From: Pseudomonadales bacterium
GTDB lineage: Bacteria > Pseudomonadota > Gammaproteobacteria > Pseudomonadales > Azotimanducaceae
Direction of reading: 5' to 3'
Assembly (NCBI GenBank): GCA_022825925.1
Contig: JAJDVW010000009.1
Coordinates: 1 to 43,515, forward strand
DNA length: 43,515 bases
The translations under genes and the position numbers were made by a program. The notes under the pieces are model-generated. The model was not told where the DNA came from, did not search any database, and was given only the letters and a program-made list of their open reading frames with translations. Of this stretch, positions 26,763 to 35,668 are shown one piece after another. Within the stretch, counting starts at the first letter, position 1. Each line of letters begins with the position of its first letter.

Positions 26763-28911
26763 GCATCGTTTGACTTCCCGAGCACGTCCCATTCGTTTCC
26801 TCGTACTCCTCGCGGTCCTCGGCGGCCTGAGTGTCCAGGGAGCGCCGACCGGCCGCGCCTATCCCCTCGAGCAGGTCCCCGTGCTCGACGGCGTCGTCGA
26901 GGCGGACGACGCTTGGCATGCCGTCGAGCCGCTGTCCGGCTTCGTCCAGATCCAGCCCGCCGCCGGCGCACCCGCGTCCGAGCGCACCGAGGTGTTCCTG
27001 GGCTACACGGACGCGGCGCTGTACGTCGGCGTCGTCTGCCACGACCGCGAGCCGGAAGCGATCGTCATGTCCGACACCCGGCGGGACGGAGGACTCGACG
27101 ACGCCGACAGCTTCCGGCTGGTGCTCGACACCTTCCTCGACCGGCAGACCGGGTTCGTGTTCGGCACGAACCCCTCCGGGGTCCAGTACGATGCCCAGAT
27201 CGACTTCGAGGGCACCCGGACCTTTCGGTCCACGCCCGGATTCAACCAGGACTGGGACGCGGTCTGGGACGTGCGGGCGACGATCACCGAGACCGGGTGG
27301 AGCGCCGAGATGGCCATTCCCTTCTCATCGCTGCGCTATGGCAACGCCGACGTACAGAGTTGGGGCGTCAACTTCGAGCGCGTCATCCGCCGCCACAGCG
27401 AGATCGCGTTCTGGGCCCCGCTCCCCCACCAGTTCGGACTCGAGAGGATCGCGCTCGCGGGCACGGTCGAGGGCATCGCCGTCCCCGCCCATCGCAGCCT
27501 CTCCGTCACGCCCTACGCCCTCGGCAGGACGGTCGACGGCGGCGGCAGGAGCGACGAACAGGAAGTGGGGGTCGACCTGAAGTACTCGCTTACCCCGAGC
27601 CTGACGCTGGACCTCACCTACAACACGGACTTCGCCCAGGTCGAGGCGGACGAGCAGCAGGTCAACCTGGACCGGTTCAGCCTGTTCTTTCCCGAGAAAC
27701 GGCCCTTCTTCCTCGAGAACGCCGGCCTGTTCAGCGTGGGGGAACCCGAGGAGGTCGAACTGTTCTTCAGCCGCCGGATCGGCATCGGGGCCAGCGGCGT
27801 TCGCCTGCCCGTGGATGCAGGAGCCCGTGTCTCCGGCAAGGTGGGCTCCACCAACATCGGACTGCTGCGCATGCGCGCCGGAGAACTCGGCGAGATGCCC
27901 GCGGACGACTTCTCGGTGGTGCGGGTGAGGCAGCTCTTCGGCGACCGCTCCTCCGCCGGGTTTCTCGCGGTGGGTCGCGACAATCCGGATCACGACAACC
28001 GGACCTACGCCTTCGACGGCCGCTGGGGCATCGGCGAGAGCGGCAGGATCGAGGGTTTCGTCGCGCAGACCGACACGCCCGGGATCACCGGGGAAGACCA
28101 TGCGTGGAGATTCGCCGGCACCTACGACTCGGAGACTTGGGAAGCCAGGGGCAGCGTGACGGAGGTGGGCCGCGGCTTCAACCCGGAGGTGGGCTTCCTC
28201 TTCCGCCGCGACTACCGCAAGGAGGAGTGGCACATCGGCCGCCGGTACCGTCCCGAGTCCCTGTGGGGCCTGCTGGAAATGCTCCCCCACGTCACGTACC
28301 GGCGCTTCGTCAACCCCGACGGCTACGTGGAGACCGGGTACCTGCACGTCGACAACCACTGGCGGTGGAAGAACGGCACCTTCGCGTTGAGCGCCGTGAA
28401 CTTCACCGAGGAAGGCGTCCGCGAGCCCTTCGAACTCCGCGGCGTGACCGTGCCGGCCGGACGCTACAAGCACAAGGAGTTCATGACCGGCATCAACACC
28501 GACCCCAGCCGGCGGATCTACACCAACGTCTTCGTGCGCGCCGGCGGCGCCTTCGGCGGCGACCAGGTCTCGGTGAACACGTCCGTCAACTACCGGGCCG
28601 GCGATACGTTCGGCGCCTCCCTCTCGGTGCAGCGCTCGGACTACGAACTGCCCGGCGGGGACTTCGACGTCACCCTGTCGCAGTTGCGCGTCAGCTACTC
28701 GTTCACCCCGAAGGTCTCCTTCCAGGCCCTCGTGCAGCACAACGCGCAGGACGACGTGCTCGCCGTCAACCTCCGCTTCGCCTGGCTGCAGTCCGCGAAC
28801 GCCGGGCTCTACCTCGTCTACAACGAGACGGACGACGACGGCCGCTTCGGCCTGCCCGCCTCGCAACGCGAGGTCATCCTGAAGTACAGCCACATCTTCA
28901 ACGTGTTCTGA
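26761..28911 (+). CDS. Outer-membrane DUF5916 protein with CBM9-like domain
   Basis: 716 aa. A signal peptide (RPIRFLVLLAVLGGLSVQGA) is followed by a CBM9-like beta-sandwich (about residues 40-240: PVLDGVVEADDAWHAVEPL, DSFRLVLDTFLDRQTGFVF, WSAEMAIPFSSLRYG) and a long DUF5916 region rich in alternating strands. The latter has the family marker LYNTDFAQVEADEQQVNLDRFSLFFPEKRPFFLENAG (given in part: FPEKRPFFLENA). It ends on aromatic Phe, typical of outer-membrane barrels. Function unproven; members are thought to be outer-membrane receptors or surface enzymes. ATG 26761 is the longest start, but a TATAAT box overlaps it, so TTG 26770 may be the real one. Confidence 0.88.
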   Translation: MHRLTSRARPIRFLVLLAVLGGLSVQGAPTGRAYPLEQVPVLDGVVEADDAWHAVEPLSGFVQIQPAAGAPASERTEVFLGYTDAALYVGVVCHDREPEAIVMSDTRRDGGLDDADSFRLVLDTFLDRQTGFVFGTNPSGVQYDAQIDFEGTRTFRSTPGFNQDWDAVWDVRATITETGWSAEMAIPFSSLRYGNADVQSWGVNFERVIRRHSEIAFWAPLPHQFGLERIALAGTVEGIAVPAHRSLSVTPYALGRTVDGGGRSDEQEVGVDLKYSLTPSLTLDLTYNTDFAQVEADEQQVNLDRFSLFFPEKRPFFLENAGLFSVGEPEEVELFFSRRIGIGASGVRLPVDAGARVSGKVGSTNIGLLRMRAGELGEMPADDFSVVRVRQLFGDRSSAGFLAVGRDNPDHDNRTYAFDGRWGIGESGRIEGFVAQTDTPGITGEDHAWRFAGTYDSETWEARGSVTEVGRGFNPEVGFLFRRDYRKEEWHIGRRYRPESLWGLLEMLPHVTYRRFVNPDGYVETGYLHVDNHWRWKNGTFALSAVNFTEEGVREPFELRGVTVPAGRYKHKEFMTGINTDPSRRIYTNVFVRAGGAFGGDQVSVNTSVNYRAGDTFGASLSVQRSDYELPGGDFDVTLSQLRVSYSFTPKVSFQALVQHNAQDDVLAVNLRFAWLQSANAGLYLVYNETDDDGRFGLPASQREVILKYSHIFNVF

Positions 28912-28913
28912 CC

Positions 28914-28937
28914 GGCCGGCCCGCCCGAGCGCCGGCC
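28914..28937 (+). terminator. GC hairpin after the DUF5916 gene
   Basis: GGCCGGC (28914-28920) pairs with GCCGGCC (28931-28937) around a 10-base loop, 3 bases after the stop codon. There is no T tract, so termination is only possible, not shown. Confidence 0.3.
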
Positions 28938-28943
28938 AGTGGC

Positions 28944-28949
28944 TATAAT
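28944..28949 (+). promoter_or_regulatory. TATAAT box exactly seven bases before the MBL gene start
   Basis: TATAAT followed by seven bases and then ATG 28957. At normal -10 to +1 spacing the transcript would begin at or beside the A of ATG, which fits leaderless translation. No Shine-Dalgarno is seen in the gap, and no clear -35. Confidence 0.45.
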
Positions 28950-28956
28950 CGAAGCG

Positions 28957-30075
28957 ATGCAGCGCGAACTGAACTACCCCTACGACACGCACCCCGCCCC
29001 GGGGACGACCGTCGAGATCGCCGACGGCGTCCGCTGGCTGACCATGCCGATGGGCGGCTCCCTGAACCACATCAACCTCTACCTGCTCGAGGACAAGGGC
29101 GGCTGGTACGTCGTGGACACGGGGCTCGGAACGCCGCGGACCGCCGAACTGTGGGACGAGATCTTCACCGGCGAACTCGGCGGCCGGCCCGTCCAGGGCG
29201 TCATCTGCACCCACATGCACCCGGATCACATCGGGCAGGCCGGCAACATCACGGAACGCTTCCGCTGCCCCCTCTACATGACCCGGGCCGAGTACTATCA
29301 GGCGCGCGCCTATTCGTCCGGCAGCGGTGGCTTCGGCGGCGGCTCCCATTCGAGCTGGCAGGGCGCCGTGTTCTACGAGCGCTACGGCATGCCACGCGAC
29401 TACCTCGAGCAACTCGCGGTGGCGTGGCGCGGGCGCTCGAGCGAGGGCATGTCCATGCCGGAGATGCCCTTGGGCTACCATCGGCTGCAGGACGGCGACA
29501 TCCTCTCGATCGGCCACCACGACTGGCATGTGGTGGTGGGATCCGGGCACTCGCCCGAGCACGCCTGCCTGCACTGCAAGGCGCTCGGCATCATGATCTC
29601 CGGCGACCAGATCCTGCCGATCATCACCTCCAACGTGAGCGTGCACCCGACCGAGCCGGAGGCGAACCCGCTGCAGGTCTGGATGGAGTCCCACGACAAG
29701 TTCCTCGACACGCCCCCCGACACACTGGTGCTGCCGGCCCACAACCTGCCTTTCCATGGCGTGCGGGAACGCCTCCGGCAGCTCATCGGCCACCACGAGG
29801 ACCGGCTGCTCGCCATCGAGGAGAGCTGCGTCGAACCCCAGGTGGCCAAGGACCTGCTGCCGGTGCTGTTCGCCCGCGAACTGGACGTCCGCCAGACCAT
29901 GATGGCGCTCGGCGAGGCCATCGCGCACTGCCACCTCCTGATGCACCGCAACCGGCTCGAGCGCACGCTGCACGAGGACGGGCGCTATCGCTTTCTCTCG
30001 ATCGACCCGGACCTCGCCCGGCGCGCCCATCCCGACCAGCACGACGCGCCCGACGACCGGCCGATGATGGTCTGA
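28957..30075 (+). CDS. MBL-fold metallo-hydrolase
   Basis: 372 aa. The metallo-beta-lactamase fold is shown by YVVDTGLG, the zinc motif CTHMHPDHIGQAG, SGHSPEHACLHCKALGIMISGDQILP and a late HNLPFHG. A winged C-terminal region (LLPVLFARELDVRQTMMALGEAIAHCHLLMHRNRLER) is of the MBL-associated helical type, as in proteins that cleave thioesters or lactones. The exact substrate is unknown. ATG 28957 was preferred over GTG 28939, which lies upstream of the TATAAT box. Confidence 0.9.
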   Translation: MQRELNYPYDTHPAPGTTVEIADGVRWLTMPMGGSLNHINLYLLEDKGGWYVVDTGLGTPRTAELWDEIFTGELGGRPVQGVICTHMHPDHIGQAGNITERFRCPLYMTRAEYYQARAYSSGSGGFGGGSHSSWQGAVFYERYGMPRDYLEQLAVAWRGRSSEGMSMPEMPLGYHRLQDGDILSIGHHDWHVVVGSGHSPEHACLHCKALGIMISGDQILPIITSNVSVHPTEPEANPLQVWMESHDKFLDTPPDTLVLPAHNLPFHGVRERLRQLIGHHEDRLLAIEESCVEPQVAKDLLPVLFARELDVRQTMMALGEAIAHCHLLMHRNRLERTLHEDGRYRFLSIDPDLARRAHPDQHDAPDDRPMMV

Positions 30076-30085
30076 CGGGCGTCGC

Positions 30086-30463
30086 GTGACACGTCCCGTG
30101 TTACGTCGCGTGGCAAAAGGCCGCAACGGGCCCGCCCGGACCGGCGGCGCGCCGAAGGACGGCGCGCCGAAAGACGGCGCCCCGCACCCGACCACGCTGC
30201 CGCGCGGCACGCTGCGCCGCCGGATCGCGAAGACGACGCTGCGCACGCTCCAGTGGGGGGAGCGCCATGTGCCGGTCGGCGTCCGCAGCCTGGTGGGAGT
30301 CCTCCTGATGGTCGGGGGCGTGTTCGGGTTCCTTCCCATCGTCGGCTTCTGGATGCTGCCTCTCGGGGTCGCCTTCATCGCCCTTGACATCCCGTGGACG
30401 CGGCATCACATCCACGCCTGGATGGCGCGCCTCGAAGGGCGCCTCGGCAGACGCGGAGGCTGA
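30086..30463 (+). CDS. Small membrane protein, unknown function
   Basis: 125 aa from GTG 30086, 10 bases after the MBL gene. Residues 1-45 are basic and contain a short repeat GAPKDGAPKDGAP. Two membrane helices follow, VGVRSLVGVLLMVGGVFGFLP and VGFWMLPLGVAFIALDIP, then a basic amphipathic tail. The two-helix hairpin resembles small inner-membrane proteins often annotated as hypothetical. I cannot assign a role. Confidence 0.7.
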   Translation: MTRPVLRRVAKGRNGPARTGGAPKDGAPKDGAPHPTTLPRGTLRRRIAKTTLRTLQWGERHVPVGVRSLVGVLLMVGGVFGFLPIVGFWMLPLGVAFIALDIPWTRHHIHAWMARLEGRLGRRGG

Positions 30464-30666
30464 TCGGGGCGGCTATATATGCTTCTGCCGAATCGGTCGG
30501 TGGCCGGCTTGGAGATTTCCCTTGAATTCTGCTAGGTTACGCGCCCCGCACGCGGCGTAGGCCGCGTCCCGAAAGCGCCTCCGAGCGCCGACGCCAGCCG
30601 ACCTGAGCGACCTGAGATGCACCGTCCGTCGCACCCCATCGCAACCGCCGGAGCGGAACGCACTCC

Positions 30667-32700
30667 GTGCCGCCGTTTCGAGCGATCCCGGTGACCGAGC
30701 ACCGCCTGCGCTCCATGACCGGCAGGGCCGAGCCCGGGCCCCGTACGGTGGTGCGCTTCGCCGGGGACTCGGGAGACGGCATCCAGTTGCTCGGCGGCGA
30801 GTTCTCGAAGGCCGTGGCGCTCGAGCACCACGACCTCCTGACCCTGCCGGACTTCCCCGCCGAGATCCGCGCGCCGGCGGGCTCCACCTTCGGCGTCTCC
30901 GCGTTCCAGATCCAGTTCGGCGGCGACGGGGTCCTCACGCCGGGCGACGAGGCCGACGTCCTGTTCGCCTTCAATCCTGCGGCGCTCAAGACCAACCTGC
31001 ACACGCTCAAGCCCGGCGGCCTGATCGTGGCCGGCGAAGGCGCCTTCACGGACCGGAACCTGAAACGGGCCGGCTACGCCGAGAACCCGCTCGAGGACGG
31101 CTCGCTCACGGGCTTCCCGCTGATCCGCATCGACATGACCCGTCTCTCCGCGGAAGCGGTGGCGTCCACCGGGGTCGGCAAGAAACAGGCGGGACGCGCC
31201 AAGAATTTCTGGGCCCTCGGGCTCTGCTTCTGGCTGTTCGGCGGCCGGCGGGAACCCGCGATCGACTGGATCAGCCGGAAGTTCGCGGCGGCGCCCGACG
31301 TCGTGGCGTCCAACGTCGCCGCCCTGAACGCCGGACACGCCTACGGCGAGACCATGGAACTCGACGCCGGCGACGCCGCGCTCGGCGCCCGCGGCGAACT
31401 CCACCACGGGCTCTTCCGCACGATTACCGGCACGGACGCGATGGGCCTCGGGCTCGCCGCCGTGGCGGCGTTGTCGGGTCTCAAGATCACGTACTGCTCC
31501 TACCCGATCACGCCGGCCTCCGCGCTGCTGCACTTCCTGGCCTCCCTCAAGGGTCGGGGCATCGTGACGTTCCAGGCCGAGGACGAGATCGCGGCGGCGA
31601 CGGCGGCGCTCGGCGCCTCGTACGCGGGCGGGCTCGGGGTGACGACCAGTTCCGGTCCCGGCATCGCCCTGAAGTCCGAAACGCTCGGCCTCGCCGTGGC
31701 GGCCGAACTGCCGCTGCTGGCGATCGACGTGCAGCGCGCCGGACCCTCGACGGGGATGCCCACCAAGCCCGAGCAGGCGGACCTCAACCTCGCCCTGTAC
31801 GGCCGCCACGGGGAGGCGCCGCTCCCGGTACTCGCGCCGGCCACGCCCTCGGAGTGTTTCGACATCGTCATCGAAGCGGCGCGGATCGCGACCGGCCACA
31901 TGACCCCGGTGATGATCCTGTCCGATGCCTACATCGCCAATGCGGCGGAACCTTGGGAGCTGCCGGACGTGGACGCGCTGCCGTCGATCGAGCCGACGTT
32001 CCGGACGGACCCCGAAGGGTTCGAGCCCTTCGCGCGGGACCCCGATACGCTGGCGCGGCCGTGGGCGAAACCCGGAACGCCCGGACTGGCCCACCGGGTC
32101 GGCGGCATCGAGCGCGAGAGTGGCAGCGGGGAGATCTCCTACGACCCCGAGAACCACCAGCGCATGACCGACCTGCGGGCCGAGAAAGTCGCCCGCGTCG
32201 CCCTCGACGGGCTCGACCACGATATCGACAGCGGCGCCGACCAGGGCGACCTGCTCGTGCTGGGCTGGGGCAGTACCTACGGCGCCATCGAGGAAGCGGT
32301 ATCGCGGATGAACCGCACCGGCCTCGCCGTCGGTCACCTGCACCTGCGTCAACTCGCTCCGCTGCCGCCCAACCTGGGATCCATCCTGGCCCGCTTCTCC
32401 CGCGTCGCGGTCGTCGAACTCAACAAGGGCCAACTCGTACGGCTCATCCGCAGCGAGTTCCTCGTCGACGCCCGGAGCGTCACCCAGGTCAACGGACTGC
32501 CCTTCCGGGTGTCCGACCTGGAAGCCACGCTGCGGGACTGCCTCGACGGCAGCCAGGGCCGGTCCGGGCACGGCCTGCGGACGGTCACCGGCGCCACCGG
32601 CAAGACCTTGCATGGAAGTACGCATCCGCCGAAGGGAGGAACACCGACACTTCCTTACGCGTCAGCGGTCGGGGAAGCTCCCCCGGCTGAGGGCTCCTGA
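30667..32700 (+). CDS. 2-oxoacid:ferredoxin oxidoreductase, fused gamma-alpha subunit (KorA-like)
   Basis: 677 aa. The N-terminal gamma domain reads VRFAGDSGDGIQLLGGEFSKAVAL and LPDFPAEIRAPAGSTFGVSAFQIQFG. The alpha (pyrimidine-binding) domain begins near GTDAMGLGLAAVAALSGLKITYCSYPITPAS and has FQAEDEIAAATAALGAS and TTSSGPGIALKSE. With the beta subunit it oxidatively decarboxylates 2-oxoglutarate or a similar 2-oxoacid to acyl-CoA, reducing ferredoxin. The last ~30 residues and the TGA are encoded by a dispersed repeat (copy 2), so the natural C-terminus has been replaced. GTG 30667 is the longest start; ATG 30715, just before the gamma domain, is also possible. Confidence 0.9.
   Translation: MPPFRAIPVTEHRLRSMTGRAEPGPRTVVRFAGDSGDGIQLLGGEFSKAVALEHHDLLTLPDFPAEIRAPAGSTFGVSAFQIQFGGDGVLTPGDEADVLFAFNPAALKTNLHTLKPGGLIVAGEGAFTDRNLKRAGYAENPLEDGSLTGFPLIRIDMTRLSAEAVASTGVGKKQAGRAKNFWALGLCFWLFGGRREPAIDWISRKFAAAPDVVASNVAALNAGHAYGETMELDAGDAALGARGELHHGLFRTITGTDAMGLGLAAVAALSGLKITYCSYPITPASALLHFLASLKGRGIVTFQAEDEIAAATAALGASYAGGLGVTTSSGPGIALKSETLGLAVAAELPLLAIDVQRAGPSTGMPTKPEQADLNLALYGRHGEAPLPVLAPATPSECFDIVIEAARIATGHMTPVMILSDAYIANAAEPWELPDVDALPSIEPTFRTDPEGFEPFARDPDTLARPWAKPGTPGLAHRVGGIERESGSGEISYDPENHQRMTDLRAEKVARVALDGLDHDIDSGADQGDLLVLGWGSTYGAIEEAVSRMNRTGLAVGHLHLRQLAPLPPNLGSILARFSRVAVVELNKGQLVRLIRSEFLVDARSVTQVNGLPFRVSDLEATLRDCLDGSQGRSGHGLRTVTGATGKTLHGSTHPPKGGTPTLPYASAVGEAPPAEGS
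32607..32698 (+). repeat. Dispersed ~92-bp repeat, copy 2 (3' end of the KorA-like gene)
   Basis: Begins CTTGCATGGAAGTACGCATC and ends GGCTGAGGGCTCCT; inverted relative to copy 1 at 26135-26225 in window orientation. It is translated as the tail THPPKGGTPTLPYASA and supplies the stop codon context; the next gene begins 12 bases after it. Confidence 0.85.
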
Positions 32701-32710
32701 GGAACCCGTC

Positions 32711-33700
32711 TTGGCCGAACGACTGATCCAGCTCACGCCACGCGACTTCGAGACCGACCAGGAGGTCCGCTGGTGTCCGGGGTGCGGCGACTACGCGATC
32801 CTGAAGTCGGTGCGCAAGGTGCTCGCCGAAGTGGGCACGGATCCCGACTCCGTCGTCTTCGTCTCCGGCATCGGCTGCGCCGCGCGGTTCCCCTACTACG
32901 TGGAGACCTACGGCATCCACTCCATACACGGCCGCGCCCCGTCCCTCGCGACCGGCATCAAGCTCGCGAACCCCGATCTGGACGTCTGGGTGGTGGGCGG
33001 CGACGGCGACTTCCTGGCGATTGGCGGCAACCACCTGCTCCACGCCCTGCGGCGCAACGTGGACATCAACCTGCTGCTCTTCAACAACGCCATCTACGGG
33101 CTGACCAAGGGCCAGTCCTCGCCCGCGTCGCTGCCCGGCACGCGTTCGCCCTCCACGCCCGGCGGTTCCTTCGACGCGCCGGTCAACGCGACGGCGCTGG
33201 CGCTGGCCGCCGGAGGGGGCTTCGTCGCCCGCACCGCCGACACGCTGCAGGACCACCTCCCGGAAGTGCTGCTGCGCGCGCACGCCCACCCGGGCGCCGC
33301 CATGGTGGAGATCCTGCAGAACTGCATCGTGTACAACGACAACGCGTTCGGCGACCTCGCGCGCAAGAAGAACCGCGCCGAAGCCACGGTCATCGTGCGC
33401 CACGGCGAGCCCATGGTGTTCGGCGCGGCCGCGGACAAGGGGCTGGTGTACGAAGCCGAACGGGGCACGTTCCGCGTCACCGCCGAGCCGTCGGAAGCGA
33501 GCCTGCACGACGAGACCAATCCCGCGCTGGCCGCCGCGCTCGCTCGCGCCGACGACCCGGGCCTGCCGAAGCCGCTCGGCATCTTCTACTGCGCGGAGCG
33601 CGCCGACTACACGACGGCGCTCGAGCGGCACGTCCCCTACCGTCCGCTGACCCGGGAAGCGCTGAGGAACGTCCTCCACGAGGGAAGCTGGACGGCCTGA
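32711..33700 (+). CDS. 2-oxoacid:ferredoxin oxidoreductase, beta subunit (KorB-like)
   Basis: 329 aa thiamine-pyrophosphate-binding subunit. Motifs: VRWCPGCGDYAILKSV, SGIGCAARFPYYVETYGIHSIHGRAP, the TPP/Mg motif VVGGDGDFLAIGGNH with LLLFNNAIYGLTKGQ, and the C-terminal GIFYCAERADYTTALERH. I chose TTG 32711 because family sequence starts there and TGAGGA lies about seven bases upstream; the frame is open further left only because it runs through the dispersed repeat (an ATG at 32612 falls inside the repeat). Confidence 0.9.
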   Translation: MAERLIQLTPRDFETDQEVRWCPGCGDYAILKSVRKVLAEVGTDPDSVVFVSGIGCAARFPYYVETYGIHSIHGRAPSLATGIKLANPDLDVWVVGGDGDFLAIGGNHLLHALRRNVDINLLLFNNAIYGLTKGQSSPASLPGTRSPSTPGGSFDAPVNATALALAAGGGFVARTADTLQDHLPEVLLRAHAHPGAAMVEILQNCIVYNDNAFGDLARKKNRAEATVIVRHGEPMVFGAAADKGLVYEAERGTFRVTAEPSEASLHDETNPALAAALARADDPGLPKPLGIFYCAERADYTTALERHVPYRPLTREALRNVLHEGSWTA

Positions 33701-33731
33701 GCGCAGCTCCGCCCCGCCGCGGGGGTTCCCG

Positions 33732-34343
33732 TCACCGCCGGTCGGCCACGGGAAAGCCGTGGTCGGTCAGCTCTACCTCGTAGGCTTCGAGCGCACTCCC
33801 CAGAACGGCATCGACGACTTCGCGGGAACCGGCCAGATAGCTCGAGTGACCGCTGTACAGAATCGCGAGAAACCAATCCCGATTGGCCGGCCACACGACG
33901 TGCGGCATGTCGTTCTCCCGCGCCAGCGAGTCGGGCTGCGCCAGCCACCCGCCGAGGTCGGCGAACCGGCACGCCCAGACGAAGTAGACCCAGCGCGGCG
34001 TGACGAGCTTTGCGCCGGTCCGCCAGTGATCGCTGCCCCCGCCCTCCCACTTGCCGCTCAGACACCGATCGGCGGGTCGCGTCCAACGCGACAGCAACTC
34101 GAATAGCGGCTCGGCCACGAACGGCTCGACGGTTCCCTCTTGCGGTCCCCACGTCCACGCCTGTTCGGGAGAGGCCGCCCGTTGACCGTATTCAGCCGCC
34201 GGCCCGCCGCTCAGGAACAGAGCTTGCGAGATAGCCCTCTGCTGCATTCGTTTCGGTCTGAGCAAATCCAGGTCCCGATCCGTAGCGTCCCACCGCGTCG
34301 CATGGAGACGGCCGTTACCCGCGCAGCCCCTGCACCGACTCAT
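33732..34343 (-). CDS. Hypothetical protein
   Basis: 203 aa from ATG 34343, or 171 aa from ATG 34247. No signal peptide or membrane span. It is rich in Trp and aromatic residues (AWTWGPQEGTVEPF, KWEGGGSDHWRTGAKLVTPRWVYFVWACRF) and reads as a compact soluble protein; ends EVELTDHGFPVADRR. I do not recognise the family. The long start would overlap the end of the serine-hydrolase gene by 29 bases; neither start has a good ribosome site. Its 3' end is convergent with the KorB-like gene. Confidence 0.6.
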   Translation of the reverse strand: MSRCRGCAGNGRLHATRWDATDRDLDLLRPKRMQQRAISQALFLSGGPAAEYGQRAASPEQAWTWGPQEGTVEPFVAEPLFELLSRWTRPADRCLSGKWEGGGSDHWRTGAKLVTPRWVYFVWACRFADLGGWLAQPDSLARENDMPHVVWPANRDWFLAILYSGHSSYLAGSREVVDAVLGSALEAYEVELTDHGFPVADRR

Positions 34344-35604
34344 GCACCGCCGCGATCAGCGTGCGCGTGCGGGGGTCGTCGCCCAGCACGAGCTGCATCT
34401 TGTTCATCACGTAGCCGAAGGCGATCCCGGCCTTCGGGTCAGCGAAGCCGAGGGAGCCGCCCGCGCCCCCGTGCCCGAACGCGCCGTCCCGGCCGAGACT
34501 TCCCTCCACGTTGAGCGAGAACCCGGTCCCGAAGCGTGTCGGCACCCGCACCACCTCGTCGCGCCCGTTCGACTGCTCGGCCACGGCGCGCGCGACGGTC
34601 TCCTCGGTCAGCAGCCGCACGCCGTCGACGCCGTCGCCGATGAGGGAGGCGTACATGCGCGCCAGCGAGCGCGCGTCGGTGACCCCGTTCCCCGCCGGGA
34701 TCTCGGCGGCGCGGAACGCGCGGGTGTTCATGTCCACCGGCGCGGTGGTCGAGGGCCGGTTGAGCAGGGAATCCGGCTCCCGGGACGCCTCGAGGACCGC
34801 GCGCCTCCTCTCCGTTACCGCCTGCTCGTCGACTGCGCCGTCCTGCAGGTCGATCCCGATCATCGGGACCACCCGGTTCTCCTGGCTCTCGGGCAGACCG
34901 ATCCAGAAGTCGAGACCGAGAGGCCCGGCGACCTCGTCGGCGAAGAACGTCCCCACGCTCTTGCCGCTGATCCGCCGGATCACCTCGCCGACCAGCCAAC
35001 CGTAGGTCCCGGCATGGTAACCGTGCGTCGTCCCCGGCTCCCACACCGGACGCTGGGCCGCGAGCGCCCGGACCGGCGGGTCCCACGCCAGCCATTCCTC
35101 CGGCGTCAGGGGGTTGTCGAAGACGGGCAGCCCGACCTGATGGGAAAGCAGCCAGCGCACCGGGATTTCCTGCTTGCCGGCGGCGGCGAACTCGGGCCAG
35201 TACTCCGCGACCGGGGCGTCGAGGTCGAGTTCGCCGCGCTGGGCCAGCAGGTGCGCGCAGATCGCCGTCGCCCCCTTCGTGCTTGAGAACACCAGTACGA
35301 TGCTGTCCTCCGCCCACGGCCGGCCGGTCTCCACGTCAGCCACCCCACCCCAGACGTCCACCACCTTCACGCCACGGTGGTACAGGCTGAAGGCGGCGCC
35401 GACATCGCCGTGTTGTTCGAAGTTGGCGGCAAAGGCGTCCTTTACGCGTTCGAAGCCCGGCGCCACCGTTCCGTGGACCTGGGTCGCGGGCGAATCGGCG
35501 CCGAGGCCTGTTCGCGAAGCGCCGGCCAGGGTGCCGCCGAGCGCCACCATGGAGAGCCTGCCGAAGTCACGGCGCGTGAGTTTCCGTAGACGTGTTCGGG
35601 TCAT
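34315..35604 (-). CDS. Serine hydrolase, class C beta-lactamase / EstB family, Tat-exported
   Basis: 429 aa. A twin-arginine signal (LTRRDFGRLSMVALGGTLAGA) precedes a penicillin-binding-like fold. The catalytic SxxK is in FSSTKGATAICAHLLAQRGELDLDAPV, the YxN-type Tyr in THGYHAGTYGWLVGEV and the KTG-equivalent in FGHGGAGGSLGFADPKAGIAFGYVMN. Relatives are esterases or beta-lactam-like hydrolases acting in the periplasm. ATG 35604 is preferred over 35619 because AAGGGG is spaced properly before it and the Tat motif then starts at the usual place. Confidence 0.92.
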   Translation of the reverse strand: MTRTRLRKLTRRDFGRLSMVALGGTLAGASRTGLGADSPATQVHGTVAPGFERVKDAFAANFEQHGDVGAAFSLYHRGVKVVDVWGGVADVETGRPWAEDSIVLVFSSTKGATAICAHLLAQRGELDLDAPVAEYWPEFAAAGKQEIPVRWLLSHQVGLPVFDNPLTPEEWLAWDPPVRALAAQRPVWEPGTTHGYHAGTYGWLVGEVIRRISGKSVGTFFADEVAGPLGLDFWIGLPESQENRVVPMIGIDLQDGAVDEQAVTERRRAVLEASREPDSLLNRPSTTAPVDMNTRAFRAAEIPAGNGVTDARSLARMYASLIGDGVDGVRLLTEETVARAVAEQSNGRDEVVRVPTRFGTGFSLNVEGSLGRDGAFGHGGAGGSLGFADPKAGIAFGYVMNKMQLVLGDDPRTRTLIAAVHESVQGLRG

Positions 35605-35668
35605 GGAAGTCCCCTTCAACTTGCGTGCAGCACAACAACAAACGGAGTCCCACTATCGTACGGGAGCC

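Noticed and set aside
26673..30089. Very long open frames (over 700 codons) opposite or out of frame with clear genes, also at 58-2367, 5272-8214, 27325-30390 and 30532-32625
   Set aside because: They arise because high GC at third positions removes stops in the shadow frames. They are Arg/Pro/Gly-rich without domain motifs, while the chosen frames show full family signatures.
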